Part shown: in pieces, positions 11,021 to 22,264 of the stretch
How the letters are laid out: each line of letters starts with the position of its first letter
Position numbering within the stretch: position 1 is the first letter of the stretch
Assembly (NCBI GenBank): GCA_964017045.1
Contig: OZ024808.1
Coordinates: forward strand, 2,691,666-2,755,665
DNA from: Omphiscola glabra
Lineage: Eukaryota > Mollusca > Gastropoda > Lymnaeidae
DNA: 64,000 bases
Reading direction: 5' to 3'
The notes under the pieces: generated by a model
Told to the model about the DNA's origin: nothing
The model's input: only the letters and a program-made list of their open reading frames with translations
Databases searched by the model: none
Program-made: the position numbers and the translations under genes

Positions 11021-12475
11021 ACATGACTCGTGTGTTGAGACCCGCTGGTCCTCACTTGTGTGAGACCCGCTGGCTCACACAACCTACCGGTCACTTGTCA
11101 GTCACTTGTCACGTGATCGACTCAATTAGGCCAGTACTGATGATAATAATGACTCATAGTCAGAAACAATGGAAGTTCCCGGTCAACCAGAAATATGGTC
11201 AGCGTGCGACCAAGCTTGTGACCTAGGGTCAGCTGGTGAACCATTGGTTGACCATACGAAAAATTAGCATATAATATATTAATCATATGTATGACCCAGA
11301 GGTCACTGTTAACTGGACTAGGTCAGCGTTAGTTCGATCCGAGTATATATAGAGTTGTAAGTCAGTTAGTCGCTCTCTCTCGTCCCTGTAATTACGGTAG
11401 TGTAATTGACAGACAAGTCTGAGCCTGGCTTATGACTATTTGCTTTTTGGAGTGTGTCCAATCAAGTGTCGTAGGGTTTGTAACATTATTATTGTTGTTA
11501 GTTTCACATGTTTGTAATGTTAGCATTTTGTTAAAGGATATGTTAGGATTATAGTTAGTTATCAAGTCATTGTTAGAATACTACGTTATATGTATGATTA
11601 GTAATATTGTGATAAGACTGTAATTCTTAGATGTAGCTTATGTTGTATCTATTATTCTCTTTACAGCCAGTTAGGTAGCAGTTAGTTAGCAGTTAGTTAG
11701 CAGTTAGTTAGCAGTTAGTAGTTAGTTAGTACAGTTGAAGTAGTTAGTTTAGTAAGTTAATACAGTTTGTACGTTAGCTCAGTTCAGTCAGTTGAATAAG
11801 ATTAGGCTCAGGGCTATAGAAGCATATGCCATAGCAGAGCTCAGTAGACTAGAACTCAGTACTGTATAAGACGTCAGCGGTTAACAGTTTAACCCTGACG
11901 CAGTAATTGCACAAGGAAGATAATAACGAGCGAGTAACGCACTAGAGAGATAAGGTCAGCAGACGACCCCAACAGAAGTGTTGTAGAGGTAGCAGAGCGT
12001 GGCGAGCAGTTCCTCCCCCCCCCCCTGCACAGCTGAGTGACCAGTGGCGACCCTTCCAGGGCTTTGTTGTGTGCTGTAACAGTCTGGCAGTGTGTATAGC
12101 AGACGAGAAGCAGGCAAGAGAGGGCAAGCCGAGACGACCGTTCCACCGAACGTCCAGCATCATAACATCGAGTTATTAGTATAGCATTGTATTTGTATCG
12201 CCATTAAGTATTACTATTTGTATGTTTCTATATGTATTTAGTATTTTACTAATTAAAATAATTATTTGTGGCTGAACCACTGGTGTTTTTAAGTAATAGT
12301 AACGTTATTGTTATAACTGTTGATTGTAGTAATCATTCCCTAGACAGAGTCATAGTAATACTAATCAACGTATCGCTAGGGACCTTTATCTATATATATA
12401 TCCCCTGTTCTGAAAGTAATTATTCGTGGTTCGACATTTTGGGGACCAGAAATATATAGATAAGAATAGAATTTT
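11021..12475. other. Non-coding block with TATA-like and CT-rich initiator signals
   Basis: About 1.45 kb of AT-rich, non-tandem DNA between two blocks of one 38-bp array. It has GAGTATATATAGAG at about 11342 followed ~25 bp later by TCGCTCTCTCTCGTCC, a short TTAGCAG(T) array at 11665-11730 and a C10 run. This layout resembles a retroelement LTR or other promoter, but I found no terminal repeats or target duplication. Confidence 0.4.
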
Positions 12476-12715
12476 CGACATCGTGTAACATGACTCCTGC
12501 AACATGACTCCTGTAACATAACTCCTATAACATGACTCTTGTAACATGACTCTTGTAACATGACTCATGTAACATGACTCCTGTAACATGACTCCTGTAA
12601 CATGATTCCTGTAACATGACCATTGTAACATGACTCCTGTAACATGACTCCTGTAAGATGACTCCTGTAACATGACTCCTGTAAGATGACTCTTGTAACA
12701 TGACTCCTGAAGACC
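12476..12715. repeat. 14-bp minisatellite, ~17 copies
   Basis: Monomer CATGACTCCTGTAA with single-base variants (CTTG, CATT, AGATG). Confidence 0.94.
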
Positions 12716-13160
12716 ATAAGCCATGTTTAAATAACATCGTGCTCCTTGTTATCATAAGATTTGAATGGCGTTGTCACCCTGTACACGAGATACCCCTCAA
12801 ATCGCCAATGACATCATAATATTTGATGACTCCAATCGGCGCCCCTGCAACCAACAGACCTTTGACCATGACCACGATCACCAATTAAACAACCGTATCG
12901 TCGTCCCTATAACAAAGAGACCCCCCTACCATCCGTGTAGCCATACTATTTAAAGACCCGTATTGTAATCTAAAGACCCCCTAGCTTAACCTCAGTTACC
13001 ACAAGTGCGTGAATCCTAACGTTTTCTAAGCTCATGTCTGAGAGGTCTCATCACTATTTGATGTCTTTACTAAAGGATGAAATATTTAAACAAGATTTTG
13101 TTGACAACTGTCGATCAGACTGCTGCTCGAGCGACGCTTCCATACAACAGAACTTCGACC
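12716..13160. other. Unique spacer in intron 1
   Basis: No supported exon. The open frame at 12765-12953 is short and has no splice context. Confidence 0.5.
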
Positions 13161-13988
13161 CGATACCAGAAGCATGGCTTGCATACAAACACTTGGGGCC
13201 TGATGCTAGCACAGGGCTTGTATACAAACACTTGGATTTGAAACTAGGACATGGCTTGCATACAAACACTTGGGCCTGATGCTAGGACATGGCTTGTATA
13301 CAAACGCTTGGACCACATACTAAGACATGGCTTGTTTACAAACACTTGGGCCTGATACTAGGACATGGCTTGTTTACAAACACTTGGACCAGATACTAGG
13401 ACATGGCTTGTTTACAAACACTTGGACCAGATACTAGGACATGGCTTGTTAACAAACACTTGGAACAGATACTCGGACATGGCTTGTATACAAACGCTTG
13501 GACCAGATACTAGGACATGGCTTGTTTACAAACACTTGGACCAGATACTAGGACATGGCTTGTTTACAAACACTTGGAACAGATACTAGGACATGGCTTG
13601 TTTACAAACACTTGGACCAGATACTAGGACATGGATGTTTACAAACGCTTGGACCAGATACTAGGGCATGGCTTGTTTACAAACACTTGGACCAGATACT
13701 AGGACATGGCTTGTTTACAAACACTTGGACCAGATACTAGGACATGGCTTGTTTACAAACACTTGGACCAGATACTAGGACATGGCTTGTTTACAAACAC
13801 TTGGAACAGATACTAGGACATGGCTTGTTTACAAACACTTGGACCAGATACTAGGACATCGCTTGTTTTCAAACACTTGGACCAGATACTATGATATGGC
13901 TTGTTTACAAAGACTTGGACCAGATACTAGGACATGGCTTGTTTACAAACACTAGGACTCAATACTGGGACATGGCTTGGATACAAAC
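13161..13988. repeat. 38-bp minisatellite, right block, ~21 copies
   Basis: Same family as 10.5-11.0 kb but mostly with GTTTACAAACACTTGGACC, so the two blocks have homogenised separately. Confidence 0.95.
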
Positions 13989-14119
13989 TTTAGAATATAA
14001 AATAAGTTAGAATGAGGTCTGATATTGGAGAAGAGGTCGAGTATTTGAAATTTAACACTACAACAGTCAGCCCCCCCCCCCTCCCCCTTTTTTTGTCCCC
14101 AAACCCAACCCAAGACAAA

Positions 14120-14303
14120 TCGTTTAGACTATATTAGAAGTTCAGCTAACATTAAGGCACTGTAGGTTTTAGACTATATTAGAAGTTCAGCTAACATTAA
14201 GACCCTGTAGGTTTTAGACTATATTAGAAGTTCAGCTAACATTAAGACACTGTAGTCTTTAGACTATATTAGAAGTTCAGCTAAAATTAAGACCCTGTAG
14301 GTC
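14120..14303. repeat. 45-bp array, 4 copies
   Basis: Units contain TTTAGACTATATTAGAAGTT and CAGCTAACATTAAG. It lies less than 200 bp from the exon 1 donor. Confidence 0.93.
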
Positions 14304-14490
14304 AACGTTTTCTTCACTGAACATTTAACACTACTGAGGTCATCTGTTTGTATTCTTGTGACCTGTGTAACGAGCATCGTGATGACGTTTGAAGCCGTCC
14401 ACACTGTGACACGGAAGAATGAACCAACTGGTTTCATCACCACCTTCCAGCTCTGTGAATTAAGCATCTAATATATTATTAAGAACCTAC

Positions 14491-15366
14491 CAATATGTCC
14501 CACGAGGTTGTGGCAATCACAGGCGAGCCCGGGTTAATGTCGCTGGCCACCAGCTTGAGTTTCTTCAGTTGTCCCCGTCGGGCGTGGGCAAGGGCCACCA
14601 CGCAGTCGTTGGTCAGGTAAAAGTAGTCGACGCTCAGCGTGACCAGGTGGGTCAGCGACGTGAGACCTGCCGTGAACTGGTCCATTTCGTAGGGTCTCTG
14701 GCTGTACCAGGGCATTCTGTAGTAGCCGTCGATGTACAGATTCTGCAGCGACTCCCTGCACGTCTGGAACACCGTGTTCAACACGTGATACCCCTCTTCA
14801 GGCCTCCATTCTGCACATGACATTTGGAACGTCTTCAATTGGCTTAGCTTCCCGAGCATTCGAGACAGAATTAGCCGAATGCTGGACACTACAGATGGAC
14901 TTGCATTACCCAGGCGAAGGTCGGCGACCCTGAAGGATGTGAGAGTCGGGTTTGGTAGACTGATTAGCAACTTCCGGAAGCAAATTGCCATAAATTTACA
15001 TGCGTGGTTTTGAGGATGGTCACAAACGATGGCCACTTTTCGTAGATGGTGCCCGAACCGCTGGGCGTAAAAATACGCCCGTTTGCTGTTAACAGTCTGT
15101 CCGCTGCAACCCAGGCGGAGCAGTTTGCTGCGCCACAGCCGCGGGCTGGAGTAAATGAGGTCCCTCCACGTCCTGCAGACACTGGCCAGCCTCAAGCGGT
15201 CGTTCTTAGTGAGGAAACTGATAACGTGAAGGAGCACCTCGCAGGGCAGCCGATCCAGGGGAAAGATGCTCACCTCGCCCTGGGACTGGCACGCGTCCAT
15301 GACGCAAGCATTGGTCAGTGGCATCTCCTCCGCCTGAGACAGGTCAACTCGTCTCAGCCTTGCCAT
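14491..15366 (-). CDS. FBXO39-like: F-box protein (FBXO33/FBXO39 type), first coding exon
   Basis: Encodes residues 1-292 of an F-box protein, a substrate-recognition subunit of SCF (SKP1-CUL1-F-box) ubiquitin ligases. The F-box lies at about residues 36-80 (core FPLDRLPCEVLLHVISFL, then VCRTWRDL and a SPRLW end). A leucine-rich-repeat-like region follows. Order and spacing resemble animal FBXO39/FBXO33 as I remember those families; I could not run a search. I chose the ATG at 15366 because a pyrimidine-rich acceptor ending in CTGTAG sits just before it (exon edge 15367). The more upstream Met at 15435 would lie inside that intron tail, so a 5' non-coding exon probably exists beyond 15.4 kb. 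The exon ends in phase 0 at the donor TTG|GTAGGT; the frame stops four codons later if not spliced. Codon use and GC content differ clearly from the surrounding arrays. Confidence 0.85.
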
Positions 15367-15367
15367 G

Positions 15368-15390
15368 CTACAGGCCTTAGCAGAAGATGG
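15368..15390 (-). promoter_or_regulatory. Splice acceptor deciding the F-box start codon
   Basis: On the minus strand TTGCTTCCCCCATCTTCTG then CTAAGGCCTGTAG immediately precedes CATGG, where the ATG is the chosen start. It implies at least one upstream 5' UTR exon. Confidence 0.55.
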
Positions 15391-15666
15391 GGGAAGCAAG
15401 ACACGGCTTGAGTCGACCCAAATGGAATTCCGCAAACAAACGAATCCTCCGCATGTTTACTTGACGTCAAAATGGTGCTATGAAGTGCAAGGCAATGAAA
15501 TCACATTGTCTAAAAGTGCGCAGCCTTTCCATGCAGGATTGATGTTCAAACAAACAAAGCTGACAAAATGTTTGTTGTTGATTTGTTCTAAGTTGAGACA
15601 ACGTAAACAGTTGAGTGTGAAGGTTTCAACAACACCGAACAAGATTCCTTTAGAATTTTTTTAAAT

Positions 15667-16040
15667 GTTATTTGTATTGCTGCTATATACTGCTGGTCTA
15701 TGTCAGTCTCAAATCAAACAGTTGTTGATATTTTATTTGTATTGCTGCTATATAAAGAATGTTCTATGTCAGTCTCAAATCAAACAGTTGTTGATATTTT
15801 ATTTGTATTGCTGCTATATAAAGAATGGTCTATGTCAACTCAAATCAAACAGTTGTTGATATTTTATTTGTATTGCTGCTATATAAAGAATGGTCTATGT
15901 CAGTCTCAAATCAAACAGTTGTTGATATTTTATTTGTATTGCTGCTATATAAAGAATGGTCTATGTCAGTCTCAAATCAAACAGTTGTTGATATTTTATT
16001 TGTATTGCTGCTATATAAAGAATGGTCTATGTCAGTCTCA
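15667..16040. repeat. 66-bp array, ~5.5 copies
   Basis: Units contain TCAAATCAAACAGTTGTTGA and GTATTGCTGCTATATAAAGA. The length is divisible by 3, hence false frames. Confidence 0.95.
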
Positions 16041-16059
16041 AATATAACGCTGTGTTCGC

Positions 16060-16252
16060 AGACCTTCCAATCTTTTATAAACCTTTCAGACTTGTATACC
16101 CCTTTCAGTCTAGTATAAACCTTTCAGACTTGTATACCCCTTTCAATCTAGTATAAACCTTTCAGACTAGTCTAAACCTTTCAGCTTTGTATAAAACTTT
16201 CAGTCTAGTCTAAACCTTTCAGTCTTGTATAAACCTTTCAGACTTGGCTGAA
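16060..16252. repeat. ~19-bp array, ~10 copies
   Basis: Monomer TTTCAGACTTGTATAAACC with CTAGT variants. Confidence 0.9.
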
Positions 16253-16669
16253 CAGTTTGTGACTGTGTGTTTGGGGTGGAGTGGATGAGTGAGTGCCGGT
16301 ATGGTTGTGTGTGATTTTGTGTGTCTGTGAGTGTGGGACGGAGGGACACAATGAAATTAGTGGTAATCACCAACAGATCCTGGGATTTAATCCGAACATT
16401 GCTGCTGGATGACCTTTCTGTTGGATTGCATCATTTATAAGGGCGGAGACCTGGCTTCTTACTGCTCTGGGAGACAACGAGAGAAAGAGAGAGAGAGAAA
16501 AGCACGAGAGAAAGGCAGAGAGAAGAAGGGGAGAGAGTCCGTGTACTCTGTAGTGTTATGCTTTGTGATCAACTTGATTGGCCCATAAACTATTTGACCT
16601 GCGTACACTTAGAGGGAATGTGCCGCCTTGTCAAGTGAAATTCCTATTTACATAATAGATCTACTTTTC
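16253..16669. other. Spacer with purine-rich patch
   Basis: Unique DNA with a GAGAGAAAGAGAGAGAGAAA patch near 16480. It could hold the distal promoter or 5' UTR exon of the F-box gene, but nothing specific can be assigned. Confidence 0.4.
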
Positions 16670-17112
16670 CTCACCGTATGCAGTGCTATTCTTCCGTAAT
16701 CAGTCCCATTCCACCGTTTACAATACTATTCCAATGTATGCAGTACTATTCCAATGTATGCAGTACTATTTCAATGTATGCAATGCTAGTCGTCCGTTTA
16801 CAGCACTAATCCATCTTAATCAGTACTATTCCACCGTTTACAGTATTATTCCTCCGTAAGCAGTAATATCCAATCGTAAGCAGGACCAGTACCCCATTTA
16901 AAGTACTATTCCACCGTTTTCAGTACTATGCCACCGTATGCAGTATGATTCCATTGTTTGCAGTACTATACTCTGTATCTAATATTATTTTCCCGTTTGC
17001 AGTACTATTCGCCCGTATGTACTACTATTTCCCGGTATGAAGAACTATAAGCCCGTATGTACTACTATTCCCCAATATGAATTACTATTCACCCTATATG
17101 CAGTACTATTCT
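16670..17112. repeat. ~20-bp degenerate array, ~20 copies
   Basis: Units around CAGTACTATTCCACCGTATG; high divergence points to an old array. Confidence 0.85.
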
Positions 17113-17438
17113 CTTAGAGAGTACTATTGCCACTTAAGAGAGTCCACTCCCCAGTCGTCTGACGTTGACACCGGAAGTACTTGTTTCTCCCCACCATTAA
17201 GGAGCCACCTTTATAATTGTATTGATCGCCCTGACAGAAGGCGTATCTGGACAGAAGGCGTAAACGCTATTTTCGATGAGTTGGCGGGGGGGGGGCGGCA
17301 GCCCTAGATTTACCTCAATTATTGATGGACCGACCAGCGACTGAGGGGACTCAATTATTCATGGGCGGCATTCAGGGAAAACATCTTTGTGAAAACTAGT
17401 CCAGACAACCACGATCCTGCTCCAGTCAAACGCCGCAT
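17113..17438. other. Unique spacer
   Basis: Contains G9 at about 17286 and a short frame (IDRPDRRRIWTEGVNAIFDE) without splice support. No call made. Confidence 0.4.
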
Positions 17439-17768
17439 GTGCTTGGTGCTGATCGGAGCACAGTAAGCATTAGATGCCCATTCAGTGGCTTGGTGCTGAT
17501 CGGAGCACAGTAAGCATTAGATGCCCCTTCAGTGGATTGGTGCTGATCGGAGCACAGTAAGCATTAGATGCCCCTTCAGTGGATTGGTGCTGATCGGAGC
17601 ACATTAAGCATTAGATGCCCCTTCAGTGGATTGGTGCTGATCGGAGCACAGTAAGCATTAGATGCCCCTTCAGTGGCTTGGTGCTGATCGGAGCACAGTA
17701 AACATTAGATGCCCCTTCAGTGGCTTGGTGCTGATCGGAGCACAGTAAGCATTAGATGCCCCTTCAGT
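17439..17768. repeat. 47-bp array, 7 copies
   Basis: Units contain CTTGGTGCTGATCGGAGCAC and AGTAAGCATTAGATGCCCC, nearly identical. Confidence 0.95.
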
Positions 17769-17797
17769 GGCAATGTTGGCTCGCGTTGTGGGGTGTG

Positions 17798-18200
17798 AGT
17801 TTAACATTGGTGGACTCTAGTGGCATCTTGGAGGTTCTGCTTCTGGTACGTTGCTGCATCCACGTACTGGCATATGTGCAACGGTTGGGGAAGCAATGCT
17901 GCCATTCTAAAGGCTTCTAGTTTTAACATTTGTAGACTCTAGTGGCACCTTGGAGGTTCTGCTTCTGGTAGGGTACGTTGCTGCATCCACGTACTGGCAT
18001 ATGTGCAACGGTTGGGGAAGCAATGCTGCCATTCTAAAGGCTTATAGTTTTAACATTGGTAGACTCCAGTGGTACCTTGGAGGTTCTGCTTCTGGTACGT
18101 TGCTGCATCCACGTACTGGCATATGTGCAACGGTTGGGGAAACGATGCTGCCATTCTAAAGACTTCTAGTTTTAACATTGGTGGACTCCAGTGGCACCTT
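17798..18200. repeat. ~123-bp array, 3.3 copies
   Basis: Longest monomer in the window. Units contain GGTACGTTGCTGCATCCACG and TGTGCAACGGTTGGGGAA; one copy has a 5-bp insertion. Confidence 0.92.
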
Positions 18201-18471
18201 GGAGGAATTGAGAACCTTGTCTAGTCTCGTTAAAAAAACAATTGTCAGAACGCCCCTGACACTTCAACCGACGACAAATCCCATGGTACGCCCGTGTCAG
18301 GTCAACCTCACAACTTCCATGGTAAAACTACCCCCCCCCACCCCCCCCATCTCTTCCCAGCACATGTAAGCCAGCCATTAATATAATGAACGTAAAAAGT
18401 GAGCTCCATAAATATTAACTGTAGAACATTTCACCTAGTGTGTCGCCTGCCAACTCATTCTTCTCACTACA

Positions 18472-18975
18472 ACAAAGCACCATTGGCAACTGTCTACATC
18501 ACCATCTATGTCAATACAACAAAGCACCATTGACAATTATCTACATCACCATCTATGTCAATACAACAAAGCACCATTGACAATTGTCTACATCACCATC
18601 TATGTCAATACAACAAAGCACCATTGACAATTGTCTACATCACCATCTATGTCAATACAACAAAGCACCATTGACAATTGTGTACATCACCATCTATGTC
18701 AATACAACAAAGCACCATTGACAATTGCCTACATCACCATCTATGTCAATACAACAAAGCACCGTTGACAGATGTCTACATCACCATCTATGTCAATACA
18801 ACAAAGCACCATTGACAACTGTCTACATCACCATCTATGTCAATACAACAAAGCACCATTGACAACTGTCTACATTACCATATATGTCATTGAAACATAG
18901 CACCATTGACAAGTCCCTACATCACCAGATATATGAATGAATAATTTCATTGCAGCATAGCACCATTGACAACTG
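18472..18975. repeat. 47-bp array, ~10 copies
   Basis: Units contain ACAACAAAGCACCATTGACA and TACATCACCATCTATGTC; the last two copies diverge. Confidence 0.95.
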
Positions 18976-19074
18976 CCTACATGGCAGCCCATGATTAAGC
19001 ACTATGTATGTTTTATGTTACCTTAATGTTTACTCGATCAATGAATGTCTATTTTAGATTCATATTTCCAGACA

Positions 19075-19275
19075 TTGGACCCCATGTCAACAAATACTAC
19101 TGAAATTCTATGTGCCCCATGTCAATAAGTACTAATGAAATTCTATGTGCCCCATGTCAACAAATACCACTGAAACTCTATGTGCCCCATGTCAACAAGT
19201 ACTAATGAAACTCTATGTGCCCCATGTAACAAGTACTAATGAAACTCTATGTGCCCAATGCCAACAAGTACTCTA
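19075..19275. repeat. 35-bp array, ~6 copies
   Basis: Units contain GCCCCATGTCAACAAGTACT and AATGAAACTCTATGT. Confidence 0.92.
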
Positions 19276-20340
19276 TGGTTTGAAAATCTTCCCCAGGCTC
19301 GTGTATAACGTTTGTATCTGCAGAAAATGTATCTGAAATGGATGTGCCCGCCGGTGCCCGTGTATTCTATTAACCCTCACACAAATGCCCGTTGATCCAC
19401 ACATCTATCACGTGTAAAATTGCCTGCCAGCCGACACGACAAGATGGCCGCTCACGGCCAGAAGGACACGGACGGCCATTTCTTGTGCAATCAATTTGTC
19501 GCCACCAGCCTGGGTGTCGCTACCGGCCAGGGTGTCGCTACCGGCCAGGGTGTCGCTACCAACCGTGTAACATGACTAACTTGAAGGACTCCGCCCATAC
19601 CATTTAGTTTCCCTAACCATAATGGGGATCATGTTGCCATGACGACACTATAGTGTTGCCATGGTGACACGTCGGGTATGTCGCCATGATGACGTCGGGT
19701 GTTGTTGCGAACATATTTTATTATAAGAGCTTGATCCTATGACCGGGGCCACCTGACTTTTTTGAGACCCCAATCGGAAATAGCACGGAGAAAATGTATA
19801 TATATTGAATGCCCTTAAGAAAATGAAAATATACTTTCACAAATGCATTTTTTCTCTTTAGAACTTTATAATGTTTCACAATCATCGTGTCCCTGCGTCC
19901 ACATGAAACCCCTCTTAATCTGAACATGAGACCTGGACCGAAAGAGCCCCTCGTTTGTCGCCCTGCTAGCGCAAGACCATGACTGCAGATGTCATGACTA
20001 CCATTCGGCAGTTTGTTAGGACTTCCCGTTGAAAGGAAGAACAGACTTAAACCGCTGTGCATTATAACCATGACATTTACGCTTTTGATTTGACCTTTGA
20101 TCCCGACGTTGCCAGGTCAGATCACATGACATAATCACACATCTTCAACTCCAAACGGGAATTTTTATTTTTTTATTGAAAGTTTATTTGGGGTTTTAAG
20201 ATGGCGGATATTAAACGTTGCTCTTCCTGACGGGAGAGAGAAGACTGGCAGGAAAGATTGATTTGGCAGAGGCGGCCCTGCCGTGGGTAAAAATAGAGAG
20301 GAGATTGTACTCCGTCCTGTGCATCGCATCAGGATGTTAT
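19276..20340. other. Spacer with two small repeats
   Basis: Holds a triplicated 18-mer CGCTACCGGCCAGGGTGT (about 19510-19562) and TTGCCATGATGACGTCGG-like repeats (19633-19705). The remaining ~600 bp is unique without a supported gene. Confidence 0.6.
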
Positions 20341-20344
20341 CCTA

Positions 20345-20848
20345 TCGAATACATCTGGTGCAAAGATATCAAATACATTTGGTACTAAGTTATCAAATAC
20401 ATATTCTCAAAATTTATCAAATACATTTGGTACACACTTATCAAATACATTTCGTACACACTTAACAAATACATATGGTACACACTAATCAAATACATTT
20501 GTTACACACTAATCAAAAACATTTGGTACACACTAATCAAATACATTAGTTACACACTAATCAAATACATTTGGTACACACTAATCAAATACATTTGGTA
20601 CACACTTATCAAATACATTTGGTACACACGTATCAAATACATTTGGTACACACTTATCAAATACATTTGGTACACACTTATCAAATACATTTGGTACACA
20701 CTTATCAAATACATTTGGTACACACTTATCAAATACATTTGGTACACACTTATCAAATACATTTGGTACACACTTATCAAATACATTTGGTACACACTTA
20801 TCAAATACATTTGGTACACACTTATCAAATACATTTGGTAAAAAGTAA
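20345..20848. repeat. 24-bp minisatellite, ~21 copies
   Basis: Units contain ATCAAATACATTTGGTACAC. The right half is almost perfect and the left half decayed. The multiple of 3 gives false frames on both strands. Confidence 0.96.
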
Positions 20849-20885
20849 TTAAATACTCAAAATGAACAACACATTAAACAAAAAG

Positions 20886-21800
20886 ACGGTAGCACAAGAG
20901 ACACAATGTGATGTGTTCAAACTTACAGAGACACAATGTGATGTGTTCAAACTTACAGAGACACAATGTGATGTGTTCAAACTTAAAGAGACACAATGTG
21001 ATGTGTTCAAACTTACAGAGACACAATATGATGGGTTCAAACTTACAAAGACACAATGTGATGTGTTCAAACTTACAGAGACACAATGTGATGTGTTCAT
21101 ATGTGATGTGTTCAAACTTACAGAGACACAATGTGATGTGTTCAAACTTACAGAGACACAATGTGATGTGTTCAAACTTACAGAGACACAATGTGATGTG
21201 TGCAAACTTACAGAGACACAATGTGATGTGTTCAAACTTACAGAGACACAATGTGATGTGTTCAAACTTACAGAGACACAATGTGATGTGTTCAAATTTA
21301 CAGAGACACAATGTGATGTGTGCAAACTTACAGAGACACAATGTGATGTGTTCAAATTTACAGAGACACAATGTGATGTGTTCAAATTTACAGAGACACA
21401 ATGTGATGTGTTCAAACTTACAGAGACACAATGTGATGTGTGCAAACTTACAGAGACACAATGTGATGTGTTCAAACTTACAGAGACACAATGTGATGTG
21501 TTCAAACTTACAGAGACACAATGTGATGTGTTCAAATTTACAGAGACACAATGTGATGTGTGCAAACTTACAGAGACACAATGTGATGTGTTCAAATTTA
21601 CAGAGACACAATGTGATGTGTTCAAATTTACAGAGACACAATGTGATGTGTTCAAACTTACAGAGACACAATGTGATGTGTTCATACTTACAGAGACACA
21701 ATGTGATGTGTTCATACTTAAAGAGACACAATGTGATGTGTTCATACTTACAGAGGCACAATGTGATGTGTTCATATGTGATGTGTTCAAATTTGCAGGG
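20886..21800. repeat. 30-bp minisatellite with 240-bp higher-order unit
   Basis: About 30 copies of CAGAGACACAATGTGATGTG plus a 10-bp variable end (TTCAAACTTA, TTCAAATTTA, TGCAAACTTA or TTCATACTTA). The order of ends over eight monomers at 21181-21420 is repeated exactly at 21421-21660. Frames of 313-368 codons on both strands are by-products. Confidence 0.97.
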
Positions 21801-22264
21801 ACACAATGTGGTGTGCAAACTTACAGAGACACACTGTGGTACTATGCACACAGGGACACCCTGTCTCACTACATGCATACTCTCACACACAGAGACACAT
21901 TGACTTGCTACATGAATACACGCACACAATCGTTGGTGCTACAAACACACATACACATGAGATCATGAGAAGATAAAATGGTAGAAACTGGCAGGGCTCG
22001 TGAACAAGGGAAACTGAGTTCTCTTTTCCCGGTCGTGATTAACAGCCTAGAAAATCTATCATCGCTCCTCCCAATACCGCCCAACCTCCCCACATTTCCC
22101 CACACATCCGAACCTCACCACATGTCCCCACCTCCCGAAAACTTACCCACAGCCAAGAGACAGCAATTACCTCCGTATAAAGCTTTAGAACAAAGAGGAA
22201 AACAATGGCAACACAAGCTAAAAAAGCAAGACTTGCACGCTATGTGAGTTGAGGTGGCTTTATG
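21801..22264. other. Spacer, decayed array edge then unique DNA
   Basis: 21801-21960 are degenerate ACACAG-type units. 21978-22247 has a proline-rich frame (PIPPNLPTFPHTSEPHHM) with no splice or family support. Confidence 0.4.

Noticed and set aside
15367..15435. Start of the F-box protein at the Met at 15435
   Set aside because: A strong pyrimidine tract and AG lie between that Met and the ATG at 15366, so the upstream segment is most likely intron.
17439..18975. CRISPR-like direct repeats (47-bp units)
   Set aside because: Units are contiguous without unique spacers, no cas genes are present, and the context is eukaryotic. They are ordinary minisatellites.
20862..21968. 313-368-codon frames on both strands
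   Set aside because: Products of a 30-bp array; pure repeats with no flanking gene structure.
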